This document shows, in pieces, positions 1 to 11,299 of a stretch of 64,000 nucleotides of DNA. Below the pieces are notes generated by a model. That model was not told the origin of the DNA. It ran no database searches and worked only from the letters and a program-made list of their open reading frames with translations. The position numbers were made by a program, and so were the translations under genes. Positions within the stretch are counted from its first letter, which is position 1. Each line of letters begins with the position of its first letter. The stretch is from Abelmoschus esculentus (Eukaryota; Streptophyta; Magnoliopsida; Malvales; Malvaceae): positions 3,975,501 to 4,039,500 of the forward strand of contig JAUCBN010000020.1 in NCBI GenBank assembly GCA_035048815.1, written 5' to 3'.

Positions 1-98
1 GATAATACACCTTTCCCAGTAATAGGGTAAGTAATACAACATTCCGGTAATATTATTCCCAACGGTAATCTTACATTCCGTGAACCAAACGCACCCTA
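1..98. mobile_element. Right end of a PIF/Harbinger-like element
   Basis: The stretch ends with TTCCGTGAACCAAACGCACCC followed by TAA. On the other strand this reads as a terminal repeat starting GGGTGCGTTTGGTTCACGG, with a TAA/TTA-type target site typical of PIF/Harbinger elements. A very similar end occurs at 18600-18631 (followed by TTA) and a weaker one at 23060-23085. The left end is outside the window. No transposase is visible, so a MITE is likely. Confidence 0.4.
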
Positions 99-255
99 AG
101 GGTTTAAAAACTCAGAATATTGGTCTTTCAAACCAGGCTATGCTGGATAGTGAGCTAAGGGATTTTGGAAATGATGTAGTTATTGGAGGAGGGAAGGAGA
201 ATGTGTCTCCATCTCTCTAAGGTTTCTTATGATCCCTTTTTATTCTCATAATGAT

Positions 256-1000
256 TAATTACATGTTTTGGAATTGTTAGTGTGCGGCAAGTTTTGTTTT
301 TCAGCGTTATTTTAAGAATTTTGTCCGAGATAATAATCCACAGGTTGTAACTTTGATGGAAATAAGAATTAGTGGTCGAAAAGCGGATAAAGTGATAAAA
401 GGCTTTGATTTTGTTAATTCTTTTCGTGTTGAATATCGAGGTTTTAGTGGGGGTATTTAGATTCTATGGAGGGATGATGTTTAGCTTGAAATTTTATCTG
501 TTTTAAAGCAGTTTGTGCATGGTAAGTGTCGTGGAAAAAATATGCATAAATGGTCTTTCTTTACTGTAATTTATGTTAGTCCTAATGTGATGCTTCGTAA
601 ACATTTATGGGATCATTTACTTGAATTCAATCCGGGGATGATAAAGCTTGGTTATTAGGGGTGATTTCAATGTTATTTTATGCGTAGAAGAACGATTTGA
701 TGGTTCTAGTATGGTCCTTGGGACTAGTTCCTTGTTCCGTGATTTTATTTATAATGTTGGACTTATGAAAATGGATTTCAAAGGTGAAGAGTTTACTTGG
801 AATAGGGGATTTTGGCTAATGATGATTGGTTCCATGAGCATCCTAAATCAATTGTGGTGCATCTTGATAGGGTTGGAAGTGATCATTGTCCTTTGTTGGT
901 TTGTCCTTCTGGTTGTCATGTCTCTAATTTAGCGAGACCATTTCGTTTTCTTGCAGCATGGCTTAATCACCTAAAGTTTAATGATCTTTTGACCTCTAAT
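256..1000 (+). pseudogene. LINE ORF2 endonuclease domain, broken
   Basis: Conceptual translation gives fragments of an exonuclease-endonuclease-phosphatase fold as found at the N-terminus of plant LINE ORF2: an FWNC near 270, VVTLMEIRISGRKADKV near 345-400, and a GDFNVIL motif at 657-680. The last includes the catalytic D-x-N. The frame is interrupted by several stops (for example near 458 and 483) and frameshifts near 640 and 820. The domain would nick target DNA to prime reverse transcription; this copy cannot make it. Confidence 0.7.
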
Positions 1001-1030
1001 TGAAACTCTTCGGATTCGCTGGATACCAAT

Positions 1031-2690
1031 GTGAATCGTTTTTGTGAGGTTACAGCATGGAATGTGGAGGTGTTTGGACATATTAGAAATAAGAAAAAGA
1101 AACTCATGGCGAGACTTTTTGGTATTGATAAAGCTCTTAGATCCTCCTATTCAAATTTTCTGGTTGAGTTAAAACATAATTTGAGGAAGGAACTTGATAT
1201 TGTTCTTGAGCAAGAGGAGTCATTATGGTATCAAAAATCTCGAAGTAAGTGGATTCTTTATGGCGATAAGAACACGCATTACTTTCATGTATCGACTATG
1301 ACACGACGTAGAGCAAATTTCATTAGAGGTCTTAATTTGGCAAACGATGTTTGGAGTTTAGAGGAAAATGAACTTAAGGCGCATGTTGTTGACTATTTTA
1401 GTTCTCTTTTTTCTTCAAGTCATTGTGCTACAGTACCTTATCACACACGGGGTTATTTTCCTAAAATGAGTGATGTGGTTTTTCGTATTTTAGCTTCTCC
1501 AGTTTCTGATGAAGAAATCAAGTCGACAATTTTCGATATGGGCCCCCTCAAGGCACCTGGTGTTGATGGTCTTCACATGGTTTTTTATCAGAAAAATTGG
1601 TTTATTATCGAAAAAAGTGTGTGCCAATGTCTACAAAGGATTTTTAATGGGGACCCAATTCCAGCTTCAATTAATCAAACTATTTTGGTTTTAATACCAA
1701 AGGTGCAATCTCTTGTGAATTTGAGCCAATTTAAGCCTATTAGTCTCTGTACAGTTTTGTATAAAATGATAACAAAGGTTGTGGTTAATCGTATAAAACT
1801 TTTTTTTGTTGAATTAGATTGCTGAGAACCAAACAAGCTTTGTGCCAAGAAGGACAATTTCTGATAATATTATTATTGCCTAAGAGGTAGTGTATTCCAT
1901 GCGACGAAAGATAGGGAAGAAAGGGTGGATGGCAGTGAAGATTGACTTGGAAAAGACTTATGATTGTCTTGAATGGTCTTTTATTGATGATACATTACAA
2001 GATATTGGGTTTCCAAATTGTCTTCGACAATTGATCATTCAATGTATTTCTAGTGTTTCAGCCTTCTCGTGGTATTCGTCAAGGAGATCCAATTTCTTCA
2101 TATCTTTTTGTTTTTTGTATGGAGAGGTTTAGTCAGACTATTTAACAGATGGTTCAAGTAGGACAATGGAAAGGTTTTTGTACATCTAAGCGTGGCCCTA
2201 TTATATCTCATCTAATGTTTGGCGATGATATGATTCTTTTTGCCGAGGCATCTATCGAACAACTAGAGGTGATTTCTAATGTGTTGTCTGATTTTTGTAG
2301 TGTTTCTGGGCTAAAGGTTAATATTTAGAGGACTAATTTATTTTATTCAACAAATGTTCCAGAGTATTTGCGCCATCAAATAAATGGTTCTCTTGGATTT
2401 CAGGAGGTTGACGATTTTGGCAAGTATCTTGGGGTTCCTCTCTTGCATCAACGTGTTACCAAATTTACTTATTCTTATTTAGTACAAAAGGTTAGAGACT
2501 GTCTCACAGGTTGGAAAGCAAAGTATTTGTCATTTGCAGGGCGTGTAACTCTTGCCAAGGCAGTGCTATCGACAATTCTTTTCTATTCTATGCAAACTAC
2601 ACATATTCCTAAAGGTATTTGTGTGGAAATTGAGCATCTTATTCGTGGTTTTATATGGGGTCATGGTGTTATGGGAAAATGTAGAACTAA
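1031..2690 (+). pseudogene. LINE ORF2 reverse transcriptase, broken
   Basis: Motifs appear in canonical order: APGVDGLHMVFYQ (about 1552-1590), FKPISLCTVLYKMI (about 1730-1770), KIDLEKTYDCLEWSF (about 1938-1982, normally KAYD), RGIRQGDPISSYLF (about 2072-2110, shifted frame) and FGDDMILFAE (about 2218-2247). The last corresponds to the catalytic FADD box with A changed to G. Stops or frameshifts fall near 1823, 1880, 2132 and 2326. The open pieces are 1031-1825, 1890-2132 and 2368-2690. The family primes cDNA synthesis at the nicked target. An LTR interrupts the thumb region. Confidence 0.85.
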
Positions 2691-3674
2691 TGTTTTGATA
2701 TAATAATTGAAAAATAGTTTTGGACTAATTTGAAAATACTTCAAAAATGTTTCGTATGTCCAAACTACTTGAAAATATATTTAAGATGTTTTTGAGAGAT
2801 TTTAAATATGTTTTAAATGATTTAAAGAAACCAAAGAAGGGTTTTTAACCCAGGTCTTTCGATACCTGTTCTTCAATGACATGTTTTCAAAGGCAAAATC
2901 ACAGTGGTAGTATTGATACCTTTTCACCACTGTGATGTTTGGTTTCTATACCGGTTTCTAAACACCCCTAACGGCTAGGAGCGGTATTGATACTGGTATC
3001 GATACCAGTTCTTAAATGCAGGTTCAACGGCTATTTCCCAAAGAAGGTGTTTCGATACCAGTTTTAGGGGTATCGATACCGCCTGCACCAGAAGAAGAAA
3101 TATGCCTTGAAATCAGCCCCACATGGCTCCAAAACATCTCCAACGGCTATAAACGGCTAAATCATGATTTGGGATGATAAAAGGAAGCCTCAAGCATCAA
3201 GAGAAGAGTAATGCTTCATTGTAAACAACATTATGATTCAAGAATTGTCTTAGAGCTTATTCTCACATTTTTGGGTAGACAACACTTGTGAGCTTAATGT
3301 TTATGTATGCTCAAGTGTCTTAGGATTGGGTGAGAGCTTAGTTGCAAACAATTAGCCTTGTTACAAGGATTAAACAAGTTTGCTAAGTTTTCTTTGTTTG
3401 AGTGAATTCCCAAAGTTTGGGTTGTGAACTTTGGATGCTTGGTTCGGTTTTGGATCAAGGTTTGTAAGGTTATCCCTTTAACCTCAAAAGGTTGAATTCT
3501 TAGTGAATTTGGAAAATCCTTAGTGGGAAGCTAAGGTAGTGGATGTCGATGCTTGTTCGAAGGCTGAACCACTCTAAAATCATTGTGTTATTTTTTCTTC
3601 CACAACAAACACCCAAATTATCACTTCTCCACCACTTGGCAAGAGTTTAATCGGTTATTCATCGAGCCACATCA
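2691..3674 (+). mobile_element. LTR of family B inserted in the LINE
   Basis: The segment starts TGTTTTGATATAATAATT and ends about ...CCACATCA, exactly where LINE homology stops (before 2691) and resumes (about 3690). It contains several GGTATCGATACC-like palindromes (2995, 3070), AACGGCTAT repeats, and a 3' part reading CCTTAGTGGGAAGCTAAGG then GAACCACTCTAAAATC, a layout seen in plant Copia-type LTRs. Homologous copies are at 23351-24242 (reversed) and at 46786-46981 joined to 60079-61019. No coding region is present, so it is a solo LTR or non-autonomous element. I could not find a clear target duplication. Confidence 0.6.
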
Positions 3675-3689
3675 AGCCCAACAGAAAAG

Positions 3690-5272
3690 GTGTTCACTTG
3701 GTTAGCTGGGATGAGATTTGTAATCCTGTGGAACATGGTGGGCTTGGTTTTAAACATCTTAGTATACAAAATGATGTTTTTCTCATGAAAGTAGCATTTA
3801 ATCTTGTGGCTAAGAAAGATCAACTATGGGTTCGGTTGCTAAGGGCTAAATATAAATGTCTTGATGTGTTTCCAGAATCTTTGACTCGACGTACATGTTC
3901 TCATTTATGGTGTGGGTTGGTTGTTGTGTGGTCTGATGTTCGTAGTAGCATTCTTTGGAACATCGGCAATGGTAGTCATGTAGATTTTTGGAGGGATAAT
4001 TGGCTAAAAAATGTTGGACCGTTAACTTCGGTTAAGATTGATGATGCTTATAACTTGCCTAATTTTCTTTCGGTGAGTTCGATGGTTGGCGTTGATGGTA
4101 ATTGGACATGGGATCGGTTTCAACACCTTTTACAGCCTGACATAATAGATTATATAGCAGCTGTTAAGCCACCAAATCCTTTAGCACCTTCTGATAAACC
4201 TGGATGGAAATGGGAGGATAATTTAACATTTACTGTTAAATCTGCGTATACTTTGTTCTCTCAAAATTATATTAGGAGTATTGATAGTATATGGAGTGTG
4301 CTTCAGAAATTTAAAGGTCCTCAGCAGTTAAAAATTTCTTGTGGCTTGTGTGCAAGGGACGTATTTTGAAAAATGTAGAGCGAGTTCGTAGACATATTGC
4401 AAACTCTTCTGAATGTGTTGTGTATGGGGTAGGGACAGAAGAAATTGATCATATTCTTTGGTATTGTCCATGTGCGACTACGATATGGATAAGTTTAGTT
4501 TCTCAAAACAAGCAACAATTTATTTTTCAATTTGCCTCTGCTTGAATGGATCAAGGTTAATTTGGCTTCGCCCAATTATTTTGTAGCTTATGGTGATGTT
4601 TCTGACATTTTCTTTGGAGCTATTATTTGGAATATGTGGTTAACTTGTAATCATAAAGTATTCGAGCCAGATGAGGTTGTTCGTGATAATGTGATTGATT
4701 GTAGTCGTTGTATGGTTGTTGAGTACCAACATGCTTTAGACGGTCTAAGGATAGTGCATCATCAAACACATATCGTAAGACCATTGATTGTGAAGTGGAT
4801 TCCGCCGGATTATGGGATTTTGAAGATTAATGTAGATGGTGCACGAAACCGTTTGATGGAAAATCTTCTTGTGGTAGTGTTATTAGGGACTCTAATGGTT
4901 TATGGATTGCGGGATTTTCAAAATTTATTGGAAAGTGTTCCACTTTTGATTTAGAATTATGGGTTGTTTTGGAGGGTTTACATTGTGCCATACACATGAA
5001 TGCAGAGTCTATTATAATTGAATTTGATAATGCTGAAGTGGTTCGTGTGTTGCAGAATAGTGACAGGAGAAGGGATGATTCTTCTTTACTTTACTCAATT
5101 CAGAGTATTATGCAAACCTTTGAGCAAGTCGATGTCAAACATGTGTTGTGAAGGTAACAAAGTGGCCGACGTGATGGCGAGATTGTATTCTTGTGATAAT
5201 TTTGAGGCTAGACTTTTTCTGCAACCTCTTGATGTTGTTCTTAACTTTCTGCACGAAGATCTTGATGTTTGA
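3690..5272 (+). pseudogene. LINE ORF2 C-terminal part: RT end, zinc-binding region, RNase H
   Basis: The LINE resumes with HLVSWDEICNPVEHGGLGF (3690-3750), the usual sequence after the RT thumb. A zf-RVT-like region follows (4200-4545, ending with DHILWYCPCATTIW). Then comes an RNase H-like domain: KWIPPDYGILKINVDGA (about 4795-4845), a second acidic stretch IIIEFDNAEVVRVL (5010-5055), and VDVKHVL...NKVADVMARL (5130-5190). Frameshifts lie near 4365, 4540 and 4860-4960. The RNase H would degrade RNA in the RNA-DNA hybrid. Confidence 0.8.
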
Positions 5273-5455
5273 GGTCTAGTTGTGTTCTTTTGATGTTTAT
5301 CCTTGTTTTATTCTTATTGTTGGTTTTGTCGTTGAGTTTATCTCTTGGATTGTTTATGTAATATTATTATAGGTACTATTTTCCTCTAATTTAGGTTTAG
5401 GGAGGTTTTTAACGAGGCCTATGATAATATATCCTTCATTTTTTATAAAAAAAAA

Positions 5456-5734
5456 GATGAAGGTAGGATTAAATCAAAAGGGATAGATCAATTAACTTTA
5501 AAACGAATAAGATCTTATAAAATAATTAAATTATAAAATTAAGGGATTTTAGGTTTAACTTTTTAAATTATAAAATTAAAAATATTGATGCTTAAGTTAT
5601 CTATTATTATCTCAATGTTATTTGTTATTAAATATAATTATTTTATTATTAAAAATTTAAATATAAAAGATTAAATTTATCGTATGATTTTTATATTAAG
5701 ACAGAAATATTTGGATATGTATTTTTTAGATTTT
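5456..5734. other. AT-rich spacer between two LINE 3' ends
   Basis: Very AT-rich, without coding potential. It lies between the poly(A) end of the + LINE and the poly(T) end of the - LINE, so the two elements sit tail to tail. I see nothing functional in it. Confidence 0.6.
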
Positions 5735-6890
5735 TTTTGATTTAATATGGGATAACCACTCTCTCATGCCTCGTTAAAAAATCTCCCTAATTCTAAGTAG
5801 AGGAAAAAGAGTACAAGCGGAAGTGATACAAATCAAATAAGTAAACCATTTACATCATTGAAACAAACACAAACCAGGCAAAAAGCTACCCTACACCATC
5901 AAGATGTTGTAAATCAAGTAAAAAATCTAGACAATCCATCAGTGGACAAAAGTGAAGAATCTCCATTGGCTTCCTTGCTCGTAAAATAACTACAAGTTTA
6001 TCCGCCACAGAATTAGCCGTCCGATTAATATAATGCACAATAACCTCTCAATCTCTTTGTATCATATTATGGATCATCGAAATTAACGTATGATCAGTTT
6101 TAGATGAATCAATATTCAAAATACTCTCAATCACCTCTTGACAATCTAATTCAAAAATAACACGAGTAAAATTCATTCTCCTTGCATGTTGGATCCCATC
6201 AATAACAACCCAAAGTTCAGCACTAAACACAGAACAAATACCCAAACTACGAGAAAACCCAAAGAGCCACTCACATTGATCACCTCTAATCACACACCCC
6301 ACCGCAGCTTTCTTACTAACGATATCCACAGCACCGTCTACATTAACCTTGACCCACCCGTTGTCCAGCAAACTCCATAAAGACGGTAAAACATTTGGAC
6401 TAACCAATATGACTCTATGAAATTCAAAACCATCATTAGCTTTAAGCGTCAAATCCAAAAAGTGTAAACATGTCCCAACAAAATCCTCATTGTCAACAAG
6501 TTCTGGATCAAATAACATTGAATTTCGCCTATTCCAAGTTTCCAGCACACAATAAGAAATAAAATATTCCAATCAACTCCTCTAATAATTAAATATGAAT
6601 CATTACGAATATTAACGAAAATTCATTCATTCAAAGGTAAAGAGAAAAAACTTACTAATTTCTCTACTTTAATCAATAAGCGTCAAACCTGAGTTGCTTT
6701 TGAGCAATCACACAAAACATATAAAATATCTTCACTCAATCTCTTGCAAATGCCACAACGATCCTCATTAGTTATGTGTCTTCTAACTCTTTATACATTT
6801 GTAAGCAACTTACCCTTGACCACAAGCCACAAAAAAGTTCGGACATGTTGAGGAATAGAAAGACGCCACACAAATTATTTATTTTAATTT
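5735..6890 (-). mobile_element. 5'-truncated LINE, minus strand
   Basis: Reading the minus strand, a zinc-binding RT tail is followed by an open frame at 6572-6048 with an RNase H-like domain. It shows GWVKVNVDGAV, then VSKKAAVGCVIR, then an acidic block FELDCQEVIESIL. The 3' end at 5735-5800 is the reverse complement of the conserved LINE tail (TTTTTTAACGAGGCATGAGA then a run of T on the + strand). Endonuclease and most of the RT are missing, as usual for incomplete target-primed reverse transcription. It is not functional. Confidence 0.75.
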
Positions 6891-7241
6891 TAACGTAACT
6901 TAATTGTAAAATAATTTAATTAAATAATTAAATTACTATTTTTAAAAAATAATAATTTATTTATTATCAAATTTATAATTAAATTATTTTGAAGTTAAAT
7001 TTAATAACCAAATTGTTATATTTACTAGAAAAATAGATCAACTAGAACTTTATAATTATATACCTACTTGTCGGGTTTGGCACTTCGGCATATTTTCTGG
7101 TTGAAACTTGGAACGATTACAGAACTTCCAACATCCAAACTTCAAACTCAGCAAATACTCAACTAAGGTAGTTTTCTCATCATTTAATTTTTTCCATTTG
7201 TCATCGAAGAATATGCAAATATCTTTTCTTCTTTGTTTAAG
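6891..7241. other. AT-rich upstream region of the WD40 gene
   Basis: The first ~150 bases are an AT-rich spacer. From about 7045 the composition becomes mixed and this should contain the promoter and 5' UTR of the gene starting at 7242. A possible TATA sequence, TATAATTATATACC, lies near 7050-7063; the transcription start is not determined. Confidence 0.35.
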
Positions 7242-9412
7242 ATGGTGGAAAAAATTAATTTGAAATTTTGTGCTTATAACCTGCTTGATGAAATGCCCAG
7301 CCGAGCAATGGACGTGGCTCATTGCTATTTAGAAGGCAATGCTGATGCCGTTGAGTTTTGCCCCCACGATGGTTACCAACATGTGCTGGCAGCTTCAACG
7401 TACACACTGCAGGAAGGCGAGCAACCAACCCGAGCTGGCAGTATTTCATTATTCGATGTTAATGCTGAAAAGGGTAATCTCGAGTTGTTTCATCGCGTGG
7501 ATACTGCTGGGATTTTTGATATTAAGTGGAACACAGTTGGAAGTAATGCGGGACCTCTTCTTGCACAAGCTGATGCTGATGGGTTCTTGAGAATATATAG
7601 TTTAGAGCGTTCCTCTAATGAAGAGAAACCCAGAGGTATGTTTAAAGTTATGTTGCATTGTATGGTTTTTTCTTAGTCTTGTTTTCATCACTGTAAGTAA
7701 TTCATGATTTCGAAACTCACTTTGCTATGCTTGGAGTTCCATGTTGTCATATCGAGATCCGATTATCTAATTAGTTTGTGAAAACAAACAACATTATGTT
7801 GTTTAATACATAGTGATTAGTATTCATGTGTTCATGTTGTTTGATACATAGTAATCCCACGAATAGGGAAAATATATAAGGTACTTGATTGAATTAATGA
7901 ATTGATTTTTACCCTGGAGCTAGTTATTGTATGTATAAAAACTTAATTCTATGCTATGTTACGTAGACAAGTGTGTTTATAGAACAAGTATGATGATTTT
8001 TTTCCCTAGTTTTTTTTTTATGTATTTGGAAGGTCTTTAGAAGGTCGTATCCCCATATCCATGTCTGATTATTTGTTGAATACGAGTGTCAGATGTGAGT
8101 ACTTCTAGAAAAATGAAGAGTCGGAATAATTTAAATCATACAAACTTCTATTTTAATTTCTTTCTAATTTATATTAGCATCAGAGCATATGCTAATATTT
8201 TTTTTTCTAATTTAAATTATTGCGAAAACATGCTAATACTGGTGCAGTCCTGTCTAGTGGAAAATTGTTTCGAAAGGTGCTATGCGTCTAATAACACTTC
8301 TATGAAAATGCTAGAATTTTTCTGTGGCTCAAGTGAACTGAACTTTACCCCAATCAATGATGCTGTAGGTATCTGACTTTCACCAGTTTTTTGAGATAAT
8401 AATGGCCATGAAATGAAAAGCACAATATTACCACTTTGGACAAATTTATTCTATGCTATGTCATGTGAACATGTGTAAATGCTAATATAGGTAAAGAGTT
8501 TATTTCAGCATCATGTTGGATTATTATTCTAAGTTTGTACTTCTTCCTTTTGACAATGTTAATTCAATTGCAAATTTAGGACTGCTCTGAGCCATTTTTA
8601 GTATTTTTATTCGACCTCTTGTTTTTCGCTCTAAATTCTTAAGTTGACATTGTTAGAAAAAAATATTGGATTTATTTATCTCCAATGCAGGAGGCTTTCT
8701 TAATGAAGTCAGTGATGAAAGAATCAGCTCCTCCATGTGCCTTTTCCTGGATTGGAACCCATTGGCCACATCTATCTCGCTCGGACTTTCTGATGGTTCT
8801 GTTTCCATAATTACTATTGCAGAGTCTGGAATAGAAAAATTACAAGAGTGGAAGGCACATGACTTTGAACTTTGGACAACTTGCTTCGACATTCATCAAC
8901 CACAATTAGTATATACGGGATCAGATGACTGCAAATTCAGTTGTTGGGATATACGGGATAGTCCGTCCGAGAGGATTTTCCAGAACTTTGGAGTCCATAA
9001 GATGGGAGTTTGTTGCATCTCCAAGAGCCCCACTGACCCAAATACCATTCTTACGGGTAGCTACGACGAGTACCTGAGGGTATGGGATTTAAGGTCCATC
9101 TCAAGACCAGTGAATGAAGCTTCCGTTTGTCTCGGAGGAGGAGTCTGGAGAATCAAACACCATCCTTTTGTACCAGGCCTGGTCTTAGCTGCTTGTATGC
9201 ATAATGGATTTGCAATTGTCAGAATCGGAGAGAAGAAACCGGAAGTCGTCGAAACTTACAGTCAGCATGGCTCACTTGCATACGGGGCAGACTGGCAGAG
9301 AGCGAAAATATCACCTGGAGGCAAAAGCAAGAGTACTACTGTGGCTACTTGCTCGTTTTATGACTGGCTGCTTCGATTATGGATGCCAAACATAGATATT
9401 TGCTGCATTTAA
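7242..9412 (+). CDS. DPH7: WD40 protein, DPH7/RRT2 family (diphthine methyltransferase homolog)
   Basis: Two exons: 7242-7635 and 8691-9412, with a 1055-bp intron (AGAG|GTATGT ... ATGCAG|GAGG). The joined frame is 371 codons plus TAA with no stop. The start is the first in-frame ATG, with an upstream TTG but no upstream ATG in frame. Exon 1 begins with a blade like the DPH7 N-terminus (DAVEFCPHDGYQHVLAAST, then FDIKW). WD-type ends are visible at CWDIRD (216-221), VWDLRS (262-267) and LRLWMPN (360-365). In yeast and animals this family demethylates diphthine methyl ester during diphthamide synthesis on elongation factor 2, and yeast Rrt2 is also linked to endosomal recycling. The plant role here is inferred from homology. 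Length and intactness suggest a working gene. It is flanked by LINE debris on both sides. Confidence 0.85.
7636..8690 (+). other. Intron of the WD40 gene
   Basis: A T-rich, AT-rich intron with a GTATGT donor and a pyrimidine-rich acceptor ending ATGCAG. Short open frames inside it (for example 8086-8376) have no recognisable product. Joining the flanking exons gives a continuous glycine codon at the junction and an uninterrupted WD40 sequence, so no extra exon is needed. Confidence 0.8.
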
Positions 9413-9529
9413 ACATGTCTTAATAATTTTATTTTAACCCTCAAAGTTGTACTCAATTATCCATTTGATACTAGGAGAATTTGTTTGTTTAGTTTGATAG
9501 GTAAGATTAAAAACATGTCTTAATAATTC

Positions 9530-10835
9530 TTCATATTGCGGCTATTAAAGAACCTTACAGCTCTTTTGGGGTTGACATTATAGGGTGGTGTCGTGAGCAG
9601 ACGAGGTGTTTCACAGTGAGATCGGCTTATGCTCTTCGTACGCTATCGGTTGAGGGACAAGTTGGAAGAACATGGAAATATATTCACCGTTATAGAGGAT
9701 CTCAGCGTACTCGCATTTTCTTTTGGCTCATTTGCTCTGGGCGATTGATGACTAATGTTGAGAGCTAGACGTCATTTCACAGAGGATAATTTGTGTCCTT
9801 TATGTCGTCTTCAAGCTGATGACATTGATCATTTTCTTAGACGATGTCCGTTTGTGATTTCGATTTGGTTGGGTTTAATTAGGACAAATAGGTTTGATGA
9901 ATTTTTATCTTTGAATATCAAGGAGTGGATTCGGGTAAACATTATTTCTAATTTGTTTGTTGTTAATTTTGTGGACTATTAGGATTTACTTTTTGGTATT
10001 GTAGCATGGAACATATGAAAGAAGCGTAATGAAGTGGATTTTGAAGGTTGACAGGATGGTGGTTGGTTAATTTTAGAACAAAGCCGAGAGCAACATAATT
10101 TGGCATTACATACCATTGAAGAGAGGTTATTCGGAAAATTAGACCTACATCAGTGCCGCGAGATGATGGGGTTTGGTCGGTTCCAATGGAGGGTTGGATT
10201 AAATTATATACGGATGATGCATGACATGTAATTCATGACATGTAATTCATGGGACTAGTTCCTGCGGTGGGATCTTGAAGAATGCTTCAGGGTACTGGTT
10301 AGGTGGATTTAACAAATTCATTGGATGTTGTTCAGTTTTGGATGCTGAATTTTGGGGTGTTTTTATTGGTTTACAATATGCATGAACACTCGGTTATCGT
10401 AGAATATGCATGAACACTCGGTTATCGTAGGATAGTGTTGGAATTGGATAAAATGGATGTTCTGAAGTGTCTTCGATCAAATTCGGTGAATAGTGTGCAC
10501 TCATCTTTAAATGTTCATCTTACTGAATTACGTAAACGTGATTGAATAGTCCATATAGTTCATGTTGGTCGAGATGGTAATCTGGTTGTAGATGATTTAG
10601 CAAAGTTGTGTTCATCGGATTCTTTACGGATTTATTATTTTGCGCAACCTCCTAATGATATTGTTCCATTAATTCAACAAGATGTAATTTTGGATGTAGC
10701 CTAGAATTTCTTTATTGGCTTGAGTTTGGTTTGCTTTGTACTATTTAATACTGTTGTGTGTATTTTTTTCTTTTATATAGGTTTAGAGAGATTTTTAATG
10801 AAACACACAATCTTAGTCTCTTATTTATAAAAAAA
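9530..10835 (+). mobile_element. 5'-truncated LINE fragment with zinc-binding and RNase H remnants
   Basis: The fragment starts about 118 bases after the stop codon of the WD40 gene. Translation gives RCFTVRSAYALRTL (about 9608-9650), a zinc-binding region with LCPLCRLQADDIDHFLRRCPF (9790-9855), and RNase H-like pieces up to about 10690. The 3' end matches the LINE tail seen at 5390-5455 and ends in a short A run (10829-10836). Frameshifts are frequent, and a 26-bp tandem duplication sits at about 10379-10430. Confidence 0.75.
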
Positions 10836-10836
10836 A

Positions 10837-11299
10837 TCCTAAAATAATTCTAAAGAATGAGAAAATTTTAAAAATGTCAAAATTTATTTAGAAATATAAG
10901 AAAATTTTGAAAAAAAAAATGTTTATAGAGTTTTTGGTAAATTATGATAAGTTATTCTTAAAATATAAAATTGAAAAAGAAAGAAAATTTTAAAAATGCT
11001 TTCGAAAAGTATGATATTTTAAATTTCACTTTTTTCGTAATTTTATGTATATTTATTCCAAGCTCGTCAGTTTTTTTTTAATGGAATTTTGGGTTGGATT
11101 AAAGTAATAATTTATTATTTTAGGTATTAAATTGTAAAAGAAAATAAAAAATGATAATTAGAACAATTTTTGAGGGCAAAATTTAGGTAATTTGAGCAAA
11201 CACTTTGTCCTCTACTGGGGTGGCACCGCCGCTTTAAAGAAACCGAACCGTAGCAATATTGTTTCCATCGGCAGCAGCTGCGACAACCAAGTTTGATTA
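10837..11299. other. AT-rich spacer and promoter region of the Tim17-like gene
   Basis: AT-rich to about 11150, then a GC-richer stretch (11205-11299) that is probably the 5' UTR and core promoter of the gene starting at 11300. No TATA box stands out. Confidence 0.35.

Larger units (their letters stand above)
250..5455 (+). mobile_element. Degenerate L1-type LINE, nearly full length
   Basis: A plant L1-clade non-LTR retrotransposon. In order: AP endonuclease (about 256-1000), reverse transcriptase (1031-2690), RT C-terminal part and zinc-binding region (about 3690-4545), RNase H (about 4780-5272), and a 3' end at 5390-5455 finishing in a short poly(A). Many stops and frameshifts break ORF2, so it is dead. 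A ~1 kb LTR (2691-3674) is inserted in the RT domain. The 3' end (GGTTTAGGGAGGTTTTTAAC then an A run) recurs at 10780-10835 and, reversed, at 5735-5800, so all three copies belong to related families. Confidence 0.85.
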
